Part shown: positions 26,785-37,565 of the stretch, piece by piece
How the letters are laid out: every line of letters begins with the position of its first letter
Numbering within the stretch: the first letter of the stretch is position 1
Assembly (NCBI RefSeq): GCF_030814215.1
Contig: NZ_JAUSUT010000001.1
Location: 2,480,001 to 2,544,000 of the forward strand
Direction: 5' to 3'
DNA: 64,000 nt
From: Amycolatopsis thermophila
GTDB taxonomy: Bacteria; Actinomycetota; Actinomycetes; Mycobacteriales; Pseudonocardiaceae
Notes under the pieces: generated by a model
Databases searched by the model: none
What the model saw: only the letters and a program-made list of their open reading frames with translations
What the model was told of the DNA's origin: nothing
Program-made: the position numbers and the translations under genes

Positions 26785-28025
26785 GCGAGGCGTACGACGT
26801 GATCGTGGCCGGCGGCGGGTCGGCCGGGATCGCGGCGGCGATCGGTGCCCGGCGCGCTGGGGCGCGGACCCTGCTGATCGAGCGCGGCCCGTGCCTGGGC
26901 GGCGCGGCGACGCTGCGGAACGTGGTGACCTACTGCGGCCTCTACACGCGGGACGACCGCGAGCAGGCGGTGTTCGGCGTGGCCGGGGAGATGCTCGAAG
27001 GGCTGCGCGAACTCGGCGCGGTGAGCGAGCCGACGCGGTTCACCGCGGTGGCGGTGGTGTTCGACCCGGAGGCGGTGAAACGCGTCGCCGACGACCTGTG
27101 CGACGCCGCCGGGGTGGACGTCCTGCTGCACTCGCACCTGCTGGACGCGTCCAGAGTGGACGATCGGGTGCGCGCGGTGCGGGTGGCGGACCATTCCGGG
27201 GTGCACGAGTACCGGGCCGAGGTGTTCGTGGACGCGACGGGCGAGGCCGATCTGGCGCAGCACGCCGGCGCCGAGGTCCGGTACGGCAACGACGGCTGGG
27301 TGCAGAACGGCACGCTCGGCGTGCGCTTCGGCGGCATCCCGGCGAGCGCGGACGTGTCACGCGAGACGGTCCGGGAGGCGGTGCGCGCGGCGAAGGCGGC
27401 TGGGGCGACCGGGTTGACCGCGGAGACCGGCCTGATCGCGCGGATGCCGGTGTCCGGCGACCTGATCACCTACCTCGCCGACGAGGGCTACGACGCCCGC
27501 GACGCCGCCGACACGAGCCGCGCGGAACGGAGCGCGCGCCGGCAGGCCGCGGCGTACCTGCGGGTGATCCGGTCGCTGCCCGGTTGCGGCGGCGCCTACA
27601 TCGTCAGCACGGGGCCGGAGATGGGCACGCGCGAATCGCGCCACCTGGTCGGCCGGGCGCAACTGTCCGAAAAGGACGTCCTGGAGCCGGGCCCGGTGGG
27701 CGACGCGGTCGCAATCGGCGCCTGGCCGATCGAGTACCACCCCGGGGTGGGGGTGCCGTCGGAGTGGCGGTTCATCGGCGGGCCCGGCTACTACGGGATC
27801 CCGCTGGACGTGCTGTGGAGCCGCAACACGCCGAACCTGTTCTGCGCCGGGCGGACGGTGGACGGCGACCGCGGGGCGGGCGCGTCGCTGCGGGCGATGG
27901 GAACGGCCTTCGCGACCGGGCACGCCGCCGGCGTCGCCGCGGCACTCGCGGTGTGGAACGGGGACGTAAGCGCTTCCCAGGTGCGCGACGAACTGCAGCG
28001 ACAGGGCGCCCGCCTGCCGGACTAG
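26781..28025 (+). CDS. FAD-dependent oxidoreductase (FAD_oxidored family)
   Basis: A 414-residue flavoprotein. The dinucleotide-binding fold is at the N-terminus (VIVAGGGSAGIAAAIGARRA, about 8-27), followed by LLIERGPCLGGAATL, VDATGEADLAQHAG, and a C-terminal FAD site NLFCAGRTVDGDRGAGASLR. It matches PF12831-type enzymes, whose substrates are poorly known. GTG at 26781 overlaps the transporter stop. A LysR regulator diverges upstream. The TAG stop lies in ACTAGG, directly followed by an IS5-family remnant. Confidence 0.8.
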   Translation: MSEAYDVIVAGGGSAGIAAAIGARRAGARTLLIERGPCLGGAATLRNVVTYCGLYTRDDREQAVFGVAGEMLEGLRELGAVSEPTRFTAVAVVFDPEAVKRVADDLCDAAGVDVLLHSHLLDASRVDDRVRAVRVADHSGVHEYRAEVFVDATGEADLAQHAGAEVRYGNDGWVQNGTLGVRFGGIPASADVSRETVREAVRAAKAAGATGLTAETGLIARMPVSGDLITYLADEGYDARDAADTSRAERSARRQAAAYLRVIRSLPGCGGAYIVSTGPEMGTRESRHLVGRAQLSEKDVLEPGPVGDAVAIGAWPIEYHPGVGVPSEWRFIGGPGYYGIPLDVLWSRNTPNLFCAGRTVDGDRGAGASLRAMGTAFATGHAAGVAAALAVWNGDVSASQVRDELQRQGARLPD

Positions 28026-28027
28026 GG

Positions 28028-28665
28028 CATGTCTGACAAAGAGCGCGGCTGGTTCTGACATCCGATCCGGACCTGGCATCGCCGGATGGCTGGTGACGGC
28101 ACGTGGGACACCGTGCTGCAGCGCCTGCTCGCCACCGCGGATCCTGCCGGGCAGATCGACTGGGCGAGCTCAGTCGATTCCATGATCGCGGGCACATCAG
28201 CACTCCACCAACATCACCCGCCCCACACGGGGCTGGGTCGAATGACCCGGATCTGCCGACCGAGCCGTCTGACCATGCGATCGGTCGGTCCCGGGCAGTA
28301 CTGCGACGCGCCGATGTTCCCGCACCTCCTGCGGCATCTGCGCGTCGCCCGACCGCGTCCGTGGCGATACGGCCTACTCCTCGAGGGCGATCCGCAGGCA
28401 GTTGCGCGCGCGTGGCATCACTGCGGTGATCGCTGAACCTGCCGACCAGATCGGGCATCGCAAGGGCCGCGGCTCCGCGGCGGCCGGCCACCTGCATTCG
28501 ACCCGGTAGACCACCGCGGCCGCAATGTCGTCGAACGCCGCTTCAACCTGCTCGCACAATGGCGCGGCCTGGCCACTCGCTACGACGAACTCGCCATCAT
28601 CTACCGTTCCGCGGTCGTCCTCCACGCCGTGATCACCTCGCTGTCGCGCGGGGTGCCGCGGGCGA
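28028..28665 (+). pseudogene. IS5-family transposase, multiply frameshifted
   Basis: Three plus-strand frames in turn match an IS5-family DDE transposase. DGTWDTVLQRLLATADPAGQ then IDWASSVDSMIAG is at about 28090-28190. AYSSRAIRRQLRARGITAVI then AEPADQIGHRKGRGS is at about 28370-28470. RNVVERRFNLLAQWRGLATR then YDELAIIYRSAVVLHAVIT is at about 28510-28640. The middle, including one catalytic Asp, is deleted or scrambled. The likely left tip GGGCATGTCTGAC begins at the TAG stop of the FAD oxidoreductase. It fills the gap to 28684, where an IS481-like element starts. Confidence 0.8.
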
Positions 28666-28684
28666 CCCACCTTGGCCGACTAGC

Positions 28685-29795
28685 TGTTGCGGGTCATGAC
28701 GTTGGTGTCGGCTGGCGGGGTCTGAGACAGGGGGACGGGTCTTTCGGCGGCAGGATGAGAAGTGCGACCCACTCGTCCGCCGAGTAGAAAGACCCGTCCA
28801 TGCACCACCGTAATGCCCCCTTGTCGCTTGAGGGCCGCCGCCGGCTCGTCGCGCGTTGCCAGACTCGCCCGATCGCCCACGTCGCCGCCGAGATGGGCAT
28901 CTCCCGCCAATGCGCCAGCAAGTGGGTCAACCGCTGGCGCCGTTATGGCGAAGCCGGCCTGCGCGACCGGCCCAGTGTCCCGCACCGCCAGCCCACCGCC
29001 ACCCCAGCCGAGGTGGTGGCCCGGATCGAGCAGCTGCGCCGACAGCACAAGTACTCCGCCCGGCGGATCGCCACCGAACTGGCCGCCGAAAGCATCACCA
29101 TCTCGGTCCGCACCGTCGGCCGATACCTGCTCCACCTCGGCCTGAACCGGCGCCGCTTCATCGATCCCACCGGCCAGAACAACCGGCAACCACAGCGGAT
29201 CACCGCCCGCTGGCCCGGACACATGATCCACCTGGACGTGAAAAAGACCGGCCAGATCCCCGACGGCGGTGGCTGGCGGATCCACGGCAAAGGCAGCGAC
29301 CAGGACCGGCAGGTCGCCCGCGGCAAAACCCGAGGCCAGCGAGCCCGCTACACCTACCTGCACTCCGCCATCGACGGCTACTCACGCCTGGCCTACACCG
29401 AAGCCCTGCCCGACGAGAAAGCCCGCACCGCGATCGCCTTCACGCACCGCGCGCGGGCCTTCTTCGCCCGCCACGGCATCACCCACATCCACCGCCTGGT
29501 CACCGACAACGGCGCCTGCTACCGCGCCCGCGACTTCACCACCGTCCTGCGCGGCGCCCGCCACCAGCGGATCACCCCCTACACCCCACGCCACAACGGC
29601 AAAATCGAACGCTACAACCGGATCCTGGCCGAAGAATCCTCTACGCCCACGGCTGGACCAGCGAGCGGGAACGCACCGCAGCCCTGGCGATCTGGAACAT
29701 CCACTACAACTACCATCGACCACACACTGCCGCCGGAAACCAGCCACCAGCATCCAAGCTCCACACCGGCGTCGCCAACGTCATGGCCTCATACA
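28685..29795 (+). mobile_element. IS481-family element, nearly complete
   Basis: 1111 bases with imperfect terminal inverted repeats: left TGTTGCGGGTCATGACGTTG and, read inward, right TGTATGAGGCCATGACGTTG, sharing CATGACGTTGG. The 6-base direct repeat ACTAGC flanks it (28679-28684 and 29796-29801), an exact NCTAGN duplication. It carries one transposase gene with a single frameshift. The right-hand target copy supplies the TAG stops of both the transposase (plus strand) and the host TetR gene (minus strand). It belongs to a different subgroup from the elements at 8786 and 32459. Confidence 0.9.
28733..28799 (+). promoter_or_regulatory. Hairpin immediately before the transposase start codon
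   Basis: Perfect 13-base inverted repeat GGACGGGTCTTTC (28733-28745) / GAAAGACCCGTCC (28787-28799). The second arm ends exactly at the base before the ATG at 28800. In RNA read in from outside, this stem would cover the ribosome entry region, a known way for IS elements to avoid activation by outside promoters. The element at 32459 has the same layout. Confidence 0.7.
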
Positions 29796-29800
29796 ACTAG
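28800..29800 (+). pseudogene. IS481-family transposase with one frameshift
   Basis: The N-terminal helix-turn-helix (HVAAEMGISRQCASKWVNRW) and rve integrase core are intact, with catalytic Asp146 (IHLDVK), Asp236 (VTDNGAC) and Glu270 (GKIERYN). The frame breaks near 29636: after ILAEE a single missing base moves the true C-terminus (LYAHGWTSERERTAALAIWN, ending VANVMASYN) to another frame, which stops at TAG 29798-29800. The catalytic residues all precede the break. Unless the frameshift is a programmed one, the gene is probably dead. The stop codon lies in the target duplication outside the element. Confidence 0.85.
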
Positions 29801-30363
29801 CTGTCGCGGACCACGGGCACGTCCCGGAACAGCATTCCGGCCACCGAGCGCGCCGAGGATTCGAGGTCCTCGGTCACCTCGGCCGGCAGTGCGCCTGTGA
29901 TCCACAGTGACGCGAAGCCGTGCACGAGCGACCAGGCCGCCACCTGCGCGAGCTGTCCCTCCGCGACCGGCCGCACGGCCGCCGCCAGCACGTCTCCCGC
30001 GCGCCGCTGGGCGGCGGCCAGCGCCGGGTCGTCCGGGCGGTGCAGGTCGGGCCGGAACATCACGTCGAAGTGCGCGCGGTGCGCGACCGCGAACCGCACG
30101 TAGGCCACCCCGGTCTCCACGAGGCCGGCGTCCCGGCGCGCGGCCAGAGCGTCGGCCAGCAGCGCGAAACCCTCGGCCGCCAAGGCGGTCAGCACACCCG
30201 CCTTGTCGCCGAAGTGGTGCACCGGCGCGGCGTGTGACACCCCCGCCCGCCGGGCCACGTCGCGCAGGCTGAGTGCCGTCGCGCCGTGCTCCGTGATCGC
30301 CTCGGCGGCCGCGGTCAGGATCGCCCGGCGCAGATCGCCGTGGTGGTAGGAGCCCTTCGCCAT
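29797..30363 (-). CDS. TetR family regulator (WHG-type C-terminal domain)
   Basis: A 188-residue TetR protein starting MAKGSYHHGDLRRAIL, typical of the group with a TetR_C_13 (WHG) ligand domain. The helix-turn-helix is LSLRDVARRAGVSHAAPVHHF (about 38-58). It diverges from a DoxX-like gene across a perfect 15-base inverted repeat and probably represses it and itself. Its TAG stop (29797-29799 on the minus strand) lies inside the target duplication of the IS481-like element, whose insertion stopped exactly at its 3' end without altering it. Confidence 0.87.
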   Translation of the reverse strand: MAKGSYHHGDLRRAILTAAAEAITEHGATALSLRDVARRAGVSHAAPVHHFGDKAGVLTALAAEGFALLADALAARRDAGLVETGVAYVRFAVAHRAHFDVMFRPDLHRPDDPALAAAQRRAGDVLAAAVRPVAEGQLAQVAAWSLVHGFASLWITGALPAEVTEDLESSARSVAGMLFRDVPVVRDS

Positions 30364-30384
30364 GCGGGTCAGTCTAGACGCAAT

Positions 30385-30432
30385 CTTTCCATTGACAAGT
30401 TCGGGTCGGGCCGGCATCTTGTCAATGGAAAG
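30385..30432. promoter_or_regulatory. TetR/DoxX operator
   Basis: CTTTCCATTGACAAG (30385-30399) and CTTGTCAATGGAAAG (30418-30432) are perfect 15-base inverted copies, 18 bases apart. The first contains TTGACA (30392-30397), a good -35 box for the plus-strand gene, and the second lies just before the DoxX Shine-Dalgarno AAGGAGA. Each arm may be one operator; bound TetR would block both promoters. Confidence 0.8.
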
Positions 30433-30446
30433 ACAAGGAGATCCCC

Positions 30447-30926
30447 ATGGCACCGATCGTCATCCTGGTTGTGGTCACGCTGGTGCTCGCGGGCGCCGGA
30501 GCGGCCGGCGTCCCGTGGCTCCGGCCGTGGCAGGTGGCCCTGCGCGGTGGCGTCGCCGCGATGTTCACGGCCACCGGCGTCGCGCACTTCGTCGGCCTGC
30601 GCGAGCAAATGATCAGCATGGTCCCGCCCGCGCTGCCCGCGCCGGGCCTGCTCGTGACCCTGACCGGCATCCTCGAACTCGCCGGCGCCGCGGGCGTTCT
30701 GTGGCCGCGCACGACGAAATGGGCCGCGGCCGGGCTCAGCGCCATGCTCGTGCTGATGTTCCCGGCGAACGTCCACGCCGCGGTCGACCACGTCCTCACC
30801 GCGTGGCACGACCAGCTCGTGCCGCGAACCCTGATGCAGGTGGTGTTCCTCGCCGCCACGCTCACGGTGTCCGGGCACGCGCGCCGGTCACGCACGGCCG
30901 AACCGGTCCGCCCACTCGCGCAGTAG
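30447..30926 (+). CDS. DoxX family membrane protein
   Basis: 159 residues with four hydrophobic helices, matching DoxX-like proteins (ALRGGVAAMFTATGVAHFVG, TGILELAGAAGVLWP, ANVHAAVDHV). Members act in the membrane and are sometimes linked to thiol or redox stress defence; the role here is unknown. AAGGAGA lies 9 bases before the ATG. Regulated, by inference, by the divergent TetR. Its last 39 bases overlap the convergent WYL regulator gene. Confidence 0.8.
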   Translation: MAPIVILVVVTLVLAGAGAAGVPWLRPWQVALRGGVAAMFTATGVAHFVGLREQMISMVPPALPAPGLLVTLTGILELAGAAGVLWPRTTKWAAAGLSAMLVLMFPANVHAAVDHVLTAWHDQLVPRTLMQVVFLAATLTVSGHARRSRTAEPVRPLAQ

Positions 30927-31841
30927 GTCCCGCAGCTCCTGCGGCCGGACGACCTCGAACTCCGCGCCGAGCCCGCCCAGCGCGAGCGCCGGCCAGTCCA
31001 GCGACGCGACCGTCATCCGCAGGCGGCACCGTTCGTCGTCGACCGGCTCGATCGTCGCCCACCGGCCGATCTGCTTGCGCGCGACCGCGGCCGGGACGGC
31101 GACGACGACCTCGACCTCGTGCGGGCGGGGCAGCGCGCCGAGTCCTTCGCGCACGAACTCCGCGGCGTCGGCGGCGGGCAGCTCGCGCGGCCGGAACCGG
31201 GCGCCGGTGGTCTCCGGCTTGCTCACCCGGTCGGCCCGGAAGCTGCGCCAGTCGTGTCGGGCGAGGTCGTAGGCGACCAGGTACCACTGCCGCCCCAGCG
31301 ACACCAGCCGCAGCGGTTCGACGTGCCGGTCGGTCTTCCGGCCGGCCGCGTCGGTGTAGGCGAAGCGGAGGCGCTCCGTGTCTCGGCAGGCGAGGGCGAG
31401 CGCGGTCAGCACGCCGGGGTCGACGCGGGAGACGGCGGCGCCCGGCCAGGTCGTCGGCACGGTCATGGTCCGCAGCGCCTCGACCCGCCGACGCAGCCGG
31501 GCCGGCATCACCTGCACGACCTTCGCCAGCACCCGCACCGACGACTCCGCCACACCGTCGACCGAACTCTGCGCGGCGGTCTGAAGCCCGACGGCCAGCG
31601 CCACCGCCTCCTCGTCGTCGACCACGAGCGGCGGCAGCGACGCGCCCGGCGCGAGCTGGTAGCCGCCGTCGACCCCGCGCTGCGCCTCGACCGGATACCC
31701 CAGTTCGCGCAGCCGGTCGATGTCCCGCCGCAGCGTCCGGGCCGACACGCCCAGCCGCTCGGCCAGTTCGCCACCCGGCCAGTACCGGTGCGTCTGGAGC
31801 AGCGACAGCAACCGCAGCGTCCGCGAGCTCGTGTTCGCCAT
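30888..31841 (-). CDS. YafY-like HTH/WYL-domain regulator
   Basis: 317 residues: N-terminal HTH_11 winged helix (RLLSLLQTHRYWPGGELAER, LGVSARTLRRDIDRLRELGY), then a WYL ligand domain (DRHVEPLRLVSLGRQWYLVAY, RSFRADRV) and a C-terminal WCX extension. WYL proteins sense small molecules or nucleic acid. ATG at 31841 is chosen with GGGAGG 9 bases upstream; an ATG at 31850 abuts that sequence. It diverges from a DinB-family gene across a 7-base inverted repeat and is probably its regulator, a pairing often seen in actinobacteria. Confidence 0.85.
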   Translation of the reverse strand: MANTSSRTLRLLSLLQTHRYWPGGELAERLGVSARTLRRDIDRLRELGYPVEAQRGVDGGYQLAPGASLPPLVVDDEEAVALAVGLQTAAQSSVDGVAESSVRVLAKVVQVMPARLRRRVEALRTMTVPTTWPGAAVSRVDPGVLTALALACRDTERLRFAYTDAAGRKTDRHVEPLRLVSLGRQWYLVAYDLARHDWRSFRADRVSKPETTGARFRPRELPAADAAEFVREGLGALPRPHEVEVVVAVPAAVARKQIGRWATIEPVDDERCRLRMTVASLDWPALALGGLGAEFEVVRPQELRDLLREWADRFGRA

Positions 31842-31860
31842 GTTTTCCATCCTCCCGCGG

Positions 31861-31885
31861 ATTGCGGACGGAAAGTGGCCGCAAT
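31861..31885. promoter_or_regulatory. Operator-like inverted repeat between WYL regulator and dinB-like gene
   Basis: ATTGCGG (31861-31867) and CCGCAAT (31879-31885) are perfect 7-base arms 11 bases apart, centred in the 91-base space between the divergent genes. Confidence 0.65.
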
Positions 31886-31932
31886 GGGTCCTACCGTGGT
31901 TTTCACAGGGACAACGACGAAGGGCGAAGGCC

Positions 31933-32457
31933 ATGAACACCATCGAGAAGACCGTCACCGGTGAGCGCGCCGACCTGCTGGCCATGCTGGCCAAGAGCCG
32001 GTTCTTCCTGACCTTCACCGCGCGCGGCCTCACCGACGACCAGGCGCGGCAGCGCACCACGAAGAGCGAGCTGTGCCTGGGCGGCCTGATCAAGCACGTC
32101 ACCTCGGTCGAGCGGCACTGGGCGAACTTCATCGTGGAGGGGGCGTCCGCGATGCCGAACTTCAACGAGATGACCGAGGAGGACTTCGCGCAGCGCGAAG
32201 CCGAGTTCCAGTTACTGCCGGACGAGACGCTGGCCGGCGTGATCGCCGAGTACGAAGAGGTCGCGCGCCGCACCGACGAGCTGGTCGCGACCGTCGACCT
32301 GGACGCGGTCCTGGAGCTGCCGGAGGCGCCGTGGTTCAGCGACCGGGCCTGGTCGTCGCGCCGGGTGCTGATGCACATCGTCGCCGAGACCGCCCATCAC
32401 GCCGGGCACGCCGACATCATCCGCGAATCGCTCGACGGCCAGAAGAGCATGGGCTAG
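31933..32457 (+). CDS. DinB/DUF664 family protein
   Basis: A 174-residue four-helix-bundle protein of the DinB/mycothiol-dependent enzyme superfamily. The three metal His typical of the fold can be placed at KHVTSVERHW (about 56-65) and AETAHHAGHADIIRE (about 153-167). Actinobacterial relatives act as mycothiol- or bacillithiol-dependent transferases or isomerases; the substrate is unknown. Probably controlled by the divergent WYL regulator. The TAG stop (32455-32457) lies in GCTAGG, directly followed by the left end of an IS481 remnant. Confidence 0.82.
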   Translation: MNTIEKTVTGERADLLAMLAKSRFFLTFTARGLTDDQARQRTTKSELCLGGLIKHVTSVERHWANFIVEGASAMPNFNEMTEEDFAQREAEFQLLPDETLAGVIAEYEEVARRTDELVATVDLDAVLELPEAPWFSDRAWSSRRVLMHIVAETAHHAGHADIIRESLDGQKSMG

Positions 32458-32458
32458 G

Positions 32459-33171
32459 TGTGTTGTTCGGTGAGGTTGGTGGCGCCGGGTTGGTGTTGAC
32501 GTGGGGAGAGCCTCCGGTTGGGGTGTGGCTTGTCTAGGACCCACGCCAAGCCGGAGGCTCTCGTGTCCCACCGTCATGCGCGCACGACGTTCTTGGGCAG
32601 GTTGCTGATGTTCAGCGGCATCGCCGCGGCGGACCAGTGCCGAGACCGAGCGGCGGATTGTCGAACTGCGGGAGCGAGAGCGTCGGGGCCCGGACTGGGT
32701 GGGGGCGCAACTGGGCGTGCCGACGCGGACGGTGTCGCGGGTGCTGGCCCGCAACAACGTGCCTCGCCTGTCGGCTCTGGACCCACTCACCGGGCAGGTC
32801 ATCCGGGCCAGCAAGACCACCGCGGTGCGGTGTGAGCGCGACCGGCCGGGCGAGCTGGTGCACATGGACGTGAAAAAGGATCGGCCGGATTCCGGACGGC
32901 GGCGGGTGGCGAGCGCATGGCCGCGCTCACCGGGACGCCACCCGCGACCGCAACGCCAGAATCGGTTTCGACTACGTCCACTCGCTGGTCGATGACCACT
33001 CCCGGCTGGCCTACTCCGAGATCCCTGCCCGATGAGAAAGGCGCGACTTGCGCTGCCTTCCTCGCCCGAGCGATCGCCCACTTCGCCGAGTGCGGCATCA
33101 CCATGATCGAGCGTCTGATGACCGACAACGCCTGGGCCTACCGCTGGTCACTCCGGCAGATCTGCGCCGAG
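32459..33171 (+). mobile_element. Decayed IS481-family element
   Basis: The left end begins TGTGTTGTTCGGTGAGGTTG directly after the NCTAGN sequence GCTAGG (32453-32458). Its first 100 bases closely match the element at 8786. Arms GAGAGCCTCCGG (32506-32517) and CCGGAGGCTCTC (32551-32562) form a perfect 12-base hairpin that ends exactly before the GTG start at 32563. The right end is deleted; at the junction CCTAGG (33172-33177) remains, one base different from the left target. Bases 33178-33248 hold nothing I recognise. Confidence 0.8.
32563..33171 (+). pseudogene. IS481-family transposase, deleted and frameshifted
   Basis: Pieces in different frames include SHRHARTTFLGRLLM at the start, WVGAQLGVPTRTVSRVLARN and SALDPLTGQVIRASKTTAVR (linker), LVHMDVKKDRPDSG (first catalytic Asp), FDYVHSLVDDHSRLAYSE, and FLARAIAHFAECGITMIERL followed by MTDNAWAYRWSL (second Asp). 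The helix-turn-helix is deleted after LLM, and the C-terminus with the final Glu is missing after ICAE. It cannot encode a working enzyme. Confidence 0.8.
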
Positions 33172-33248
33172 CCTAGGGGCGGCCACCCCCGACGGCGCGT
33201 CGGCTGGCGAGGCGGGCTACGGGCGGCGAGCGGGGACGAGGCCGGCCG

Positions 33249-34013
33249 TCAGGTGCGGTCGCGGCCGGCGACGAGGCTGGAGATGCGCCGCAGCAGTCCG
33301 CGCGGCAGCAGCCCGCCGATCGCCACCACGGCTTTGTACTGCGGTGACGGGATGGAGATGACCTTGCCGCGCCGCAGGTCGGCCAGGCCCTCGGCGACCA
33401 CGCGGTCGGCCTTGAGCCAGAACGCCTTCGGGCCCGGCTTCTCCAGCCCGGCGCGCTCGTGGAACTCCGTCTCGGTGAAGCCGGGGCACAGTGCCATCAT
33501 CCGGATGCCGGACGGCAGGGCGGCGGCGATGCCCTCCGTGAACGACGTGACCCAGTTCTTGCTCGCGGTGTACGTCGAGCCGCGGCCGGAGAAGAACCCG
33601 GCGACGCTGGAGACGTTGATGACGTCCCCGCGGCCCCGCTCGATCATGCCGGGCAGGGCCGCGCGGGTCAGCCGCAGCACGGCGGTGACGTTCACGTCCA
33701 GCTGCGCCTGCAACTCGTCCACCGGCGCGATCCAGAACTCGCCGGCCAGGCCGAACCCGGCGTTGTTGACCAGCAGGTCGACCGGTTCCGCGGCCAGCCG
33801 CGCCTCCACGGCCGCCCGCCCGTCCTCGGTGGCCAGGTCCGCGGGCAGCGGAACGGCCTCGATCCGGTGCCGCTGCGACAGCTCCCCGGCAAGCGCTTCC
33901 AGCCGTTCGGCGTTGCGCGCGACGAGAACCAGGTGGTAGCCCTCCTCGGCCAGACGGCGGGCGAACGCGGCGCCGATGCCCGCGGTCGCGCCGGTGACCA
34001 GCGCGGTGCTCAC
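33249..34013 (-). CDS. SDR family oxidoreductase (DltE/YohF-like)
   Basis: A 254-residue [22 protein letters not shown] (about 8-26), [31 protein letters not shown] with the catalytic Tyr-x-x-x-Lys, and a C-terminal basic helix ([20 protein letters not shown]) often seen in membrane-associated members. The group reduces ketones or long-chain aldehydes; the substrate is unknown. GTG at 34013 overlaps the stop of the next minus-strand gene (GTGA), so it is coupled to a small membrane protein. Confidence 0.83.
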   Translation of the reverse strand: MSTALVTGATAGIGAAFARRLAEEGYHLVLVARNAERLEALAGELSQRHRIEAVPLPADLATEDGRAAVEARLAAEPVDLLVNNAGFGLAGEFWIAPVDELQAQLDVNVTAVLRLTRAALPGMIERGRGDVINVSSVAGFFSGRGSTYTASKNWVTSFTEGIAAALPSGIRMMALCPGFTETEFHERAGLEKPGPKAFWLKADRVVAEGLADLRRGKVISIPSPQYKAVVAIGGLLPRGLLRRISSLVAGRDRT

Positions 34014-34741
34014 TGCGCGGGTTCGCTCGGGGGCGGCGTGCCCAGGCCCGGCTGATCGGCCCGGCCGGGCTGCCAGTGCTGGCCACCCGTGCCGGCCGCG
34101 TACTCGTCGTCGAACGGGTCCACGATGTCGGCGATCTCGCCGAGGTCCCGCAGCAGGCGCTCCAGCCGCGACGGCCCGGCCTGCGGCGCGACGCTGGCGA
34201 GCACCCACTCGTTCTCCAGCCAGGCCACGCCGACGTCACCGCCGAGCGCGTCGGCGGCGTCCACGAGCTCCTGGGTGATGACCGCGCGGGCGCCCTCCGG
34301 GTCGTCGGCGAACGCGTAGCGCTGACCGACGGGACCGAGCAGTTCCGGCATGTCCGCCCGCTGGAACGGCACGCTCGCCAGCCACAGCTCGACCAGCACC
34401 GGGTGCACGCGGTTGCAGCGCACGGCGACCACGACCGCCGGGATCTGGCCGTCGGCCTCGATGTCGAACACGAACACCGGGCGGCGGCCGTCGGCGGTGA
34501 AGGTCGAGCCGACGACGACGTTCACCGCCGTCTCGGCGCGGAAGTAACCGAGCGCGCCGCCGGACCACTGCCGGACCAGCCGCTCGTCCTCCTCCACGAA
34601 CTGCCATCCGCGCAGGTCGGACCAGCGCATCCGCTCCCGGTTGCGGGAGCCTTCCCTGGTCCGGTCCACGGCGAGCAGCAGCAGACCCGCCACCAGAGCG
34701 ACGGCGGCGATGACGAACCAGACCCACGCCGGAATACCCAC
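34010..34741 (-). CDS. Conserved membrane-anchored protein of unknown function
   Basis: 243 residues: one N-terminal membrane helix ([21 protein letters not shown], about 5-25), a soluble domain with beta-rich character, and a proline/glycine-rich acidic tail. No recognised motif. From memory, mycobacteria have a similar small membrane protein between pyrE and clpB. It ends up coupled to the SDR gene downstream and lies 60 bases from the clpB stop. Its product probably faces the cytosol through the C-terminal part, judging by Arg/Lys following the helix. Confidence 0.7.
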   Translation of the reverse strand: MGIPAWVWFVIAAVALVAGLLLLAVDRTREGSRNRERMRWSDLRGWQFVEEDERLVRQWSGGALGYFRAETAVNVVVGSTFTADGRRPVFVFDIEADGQIPAVVVAVRCNRVHPVLVELWLASVPFQRADMPELLGPVGQRYAFADDPEGARAVITQELVDAADALGGDVGVAWLENEWVLASVAPQAGPSRLERLLRDLGEIADIVDPFDDEYAAGTGGQHWQPGRADQPGLGTPPPSEPAQ

Positions 34742-34801
34742 GAGGGTGAGGGTAGCGCGCTGGGCCGCTGAACCAAGGTCAGCGGCCCGTGTCGCACCCC
34801 G

Positions 34802-37405
<2,604 letters not shown>

Positions 37406-37475
37406 CCCACACTCCATGTCGCATGCCTGCCGGAGACCTTCCTCCAGGTCCCTCGACATGTACAACGGCAACAAA

Positions 37476-37496
37476 CTTGAGTGTGTTCCGCTCAAC
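37476..37496. promoter_or_regulatory. HAIR operator (HspR site) of clpB
   Basis: CTTGAGT-N7-GCTCAAC, matching the HAIR consensus CTTGAGT-N7-ACTCAAG at 12 of 14 fixed positions. The HspR repressor gene is in this window at 42880-43317. Confidence 0.88.
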
Positions 37497-37517
37497 CCCG
37501 ACTTCTTCCGAAAAGCA

Positions 37518-37553
37518 CGAAGGCCGCCCCCCGGGGGACAGGGGCGGCCTTCG
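37518..37553 (-). terminator. Terminator of the second marR-MFS operon
   Basis: Perfect 13-base stem CGAAGGCCGCCCC / GGGGCGGCCTTCG, 13 bases after the exporter stop on the minus strand, followed on that strand by TGCTTTTCGG. Confidence 0.8.
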
Positions 37554-37565
37554 CGAGTCGCTGCG

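Noticed and set aside
28800-29900. Intact 366-residue transposase read in one frame
   Set aside because: After ILAEE the reading continues into Thr/Pro-rich nonsense beyond the element end, whereas the family C-terminus is in the next frame; a frameshift explains both.
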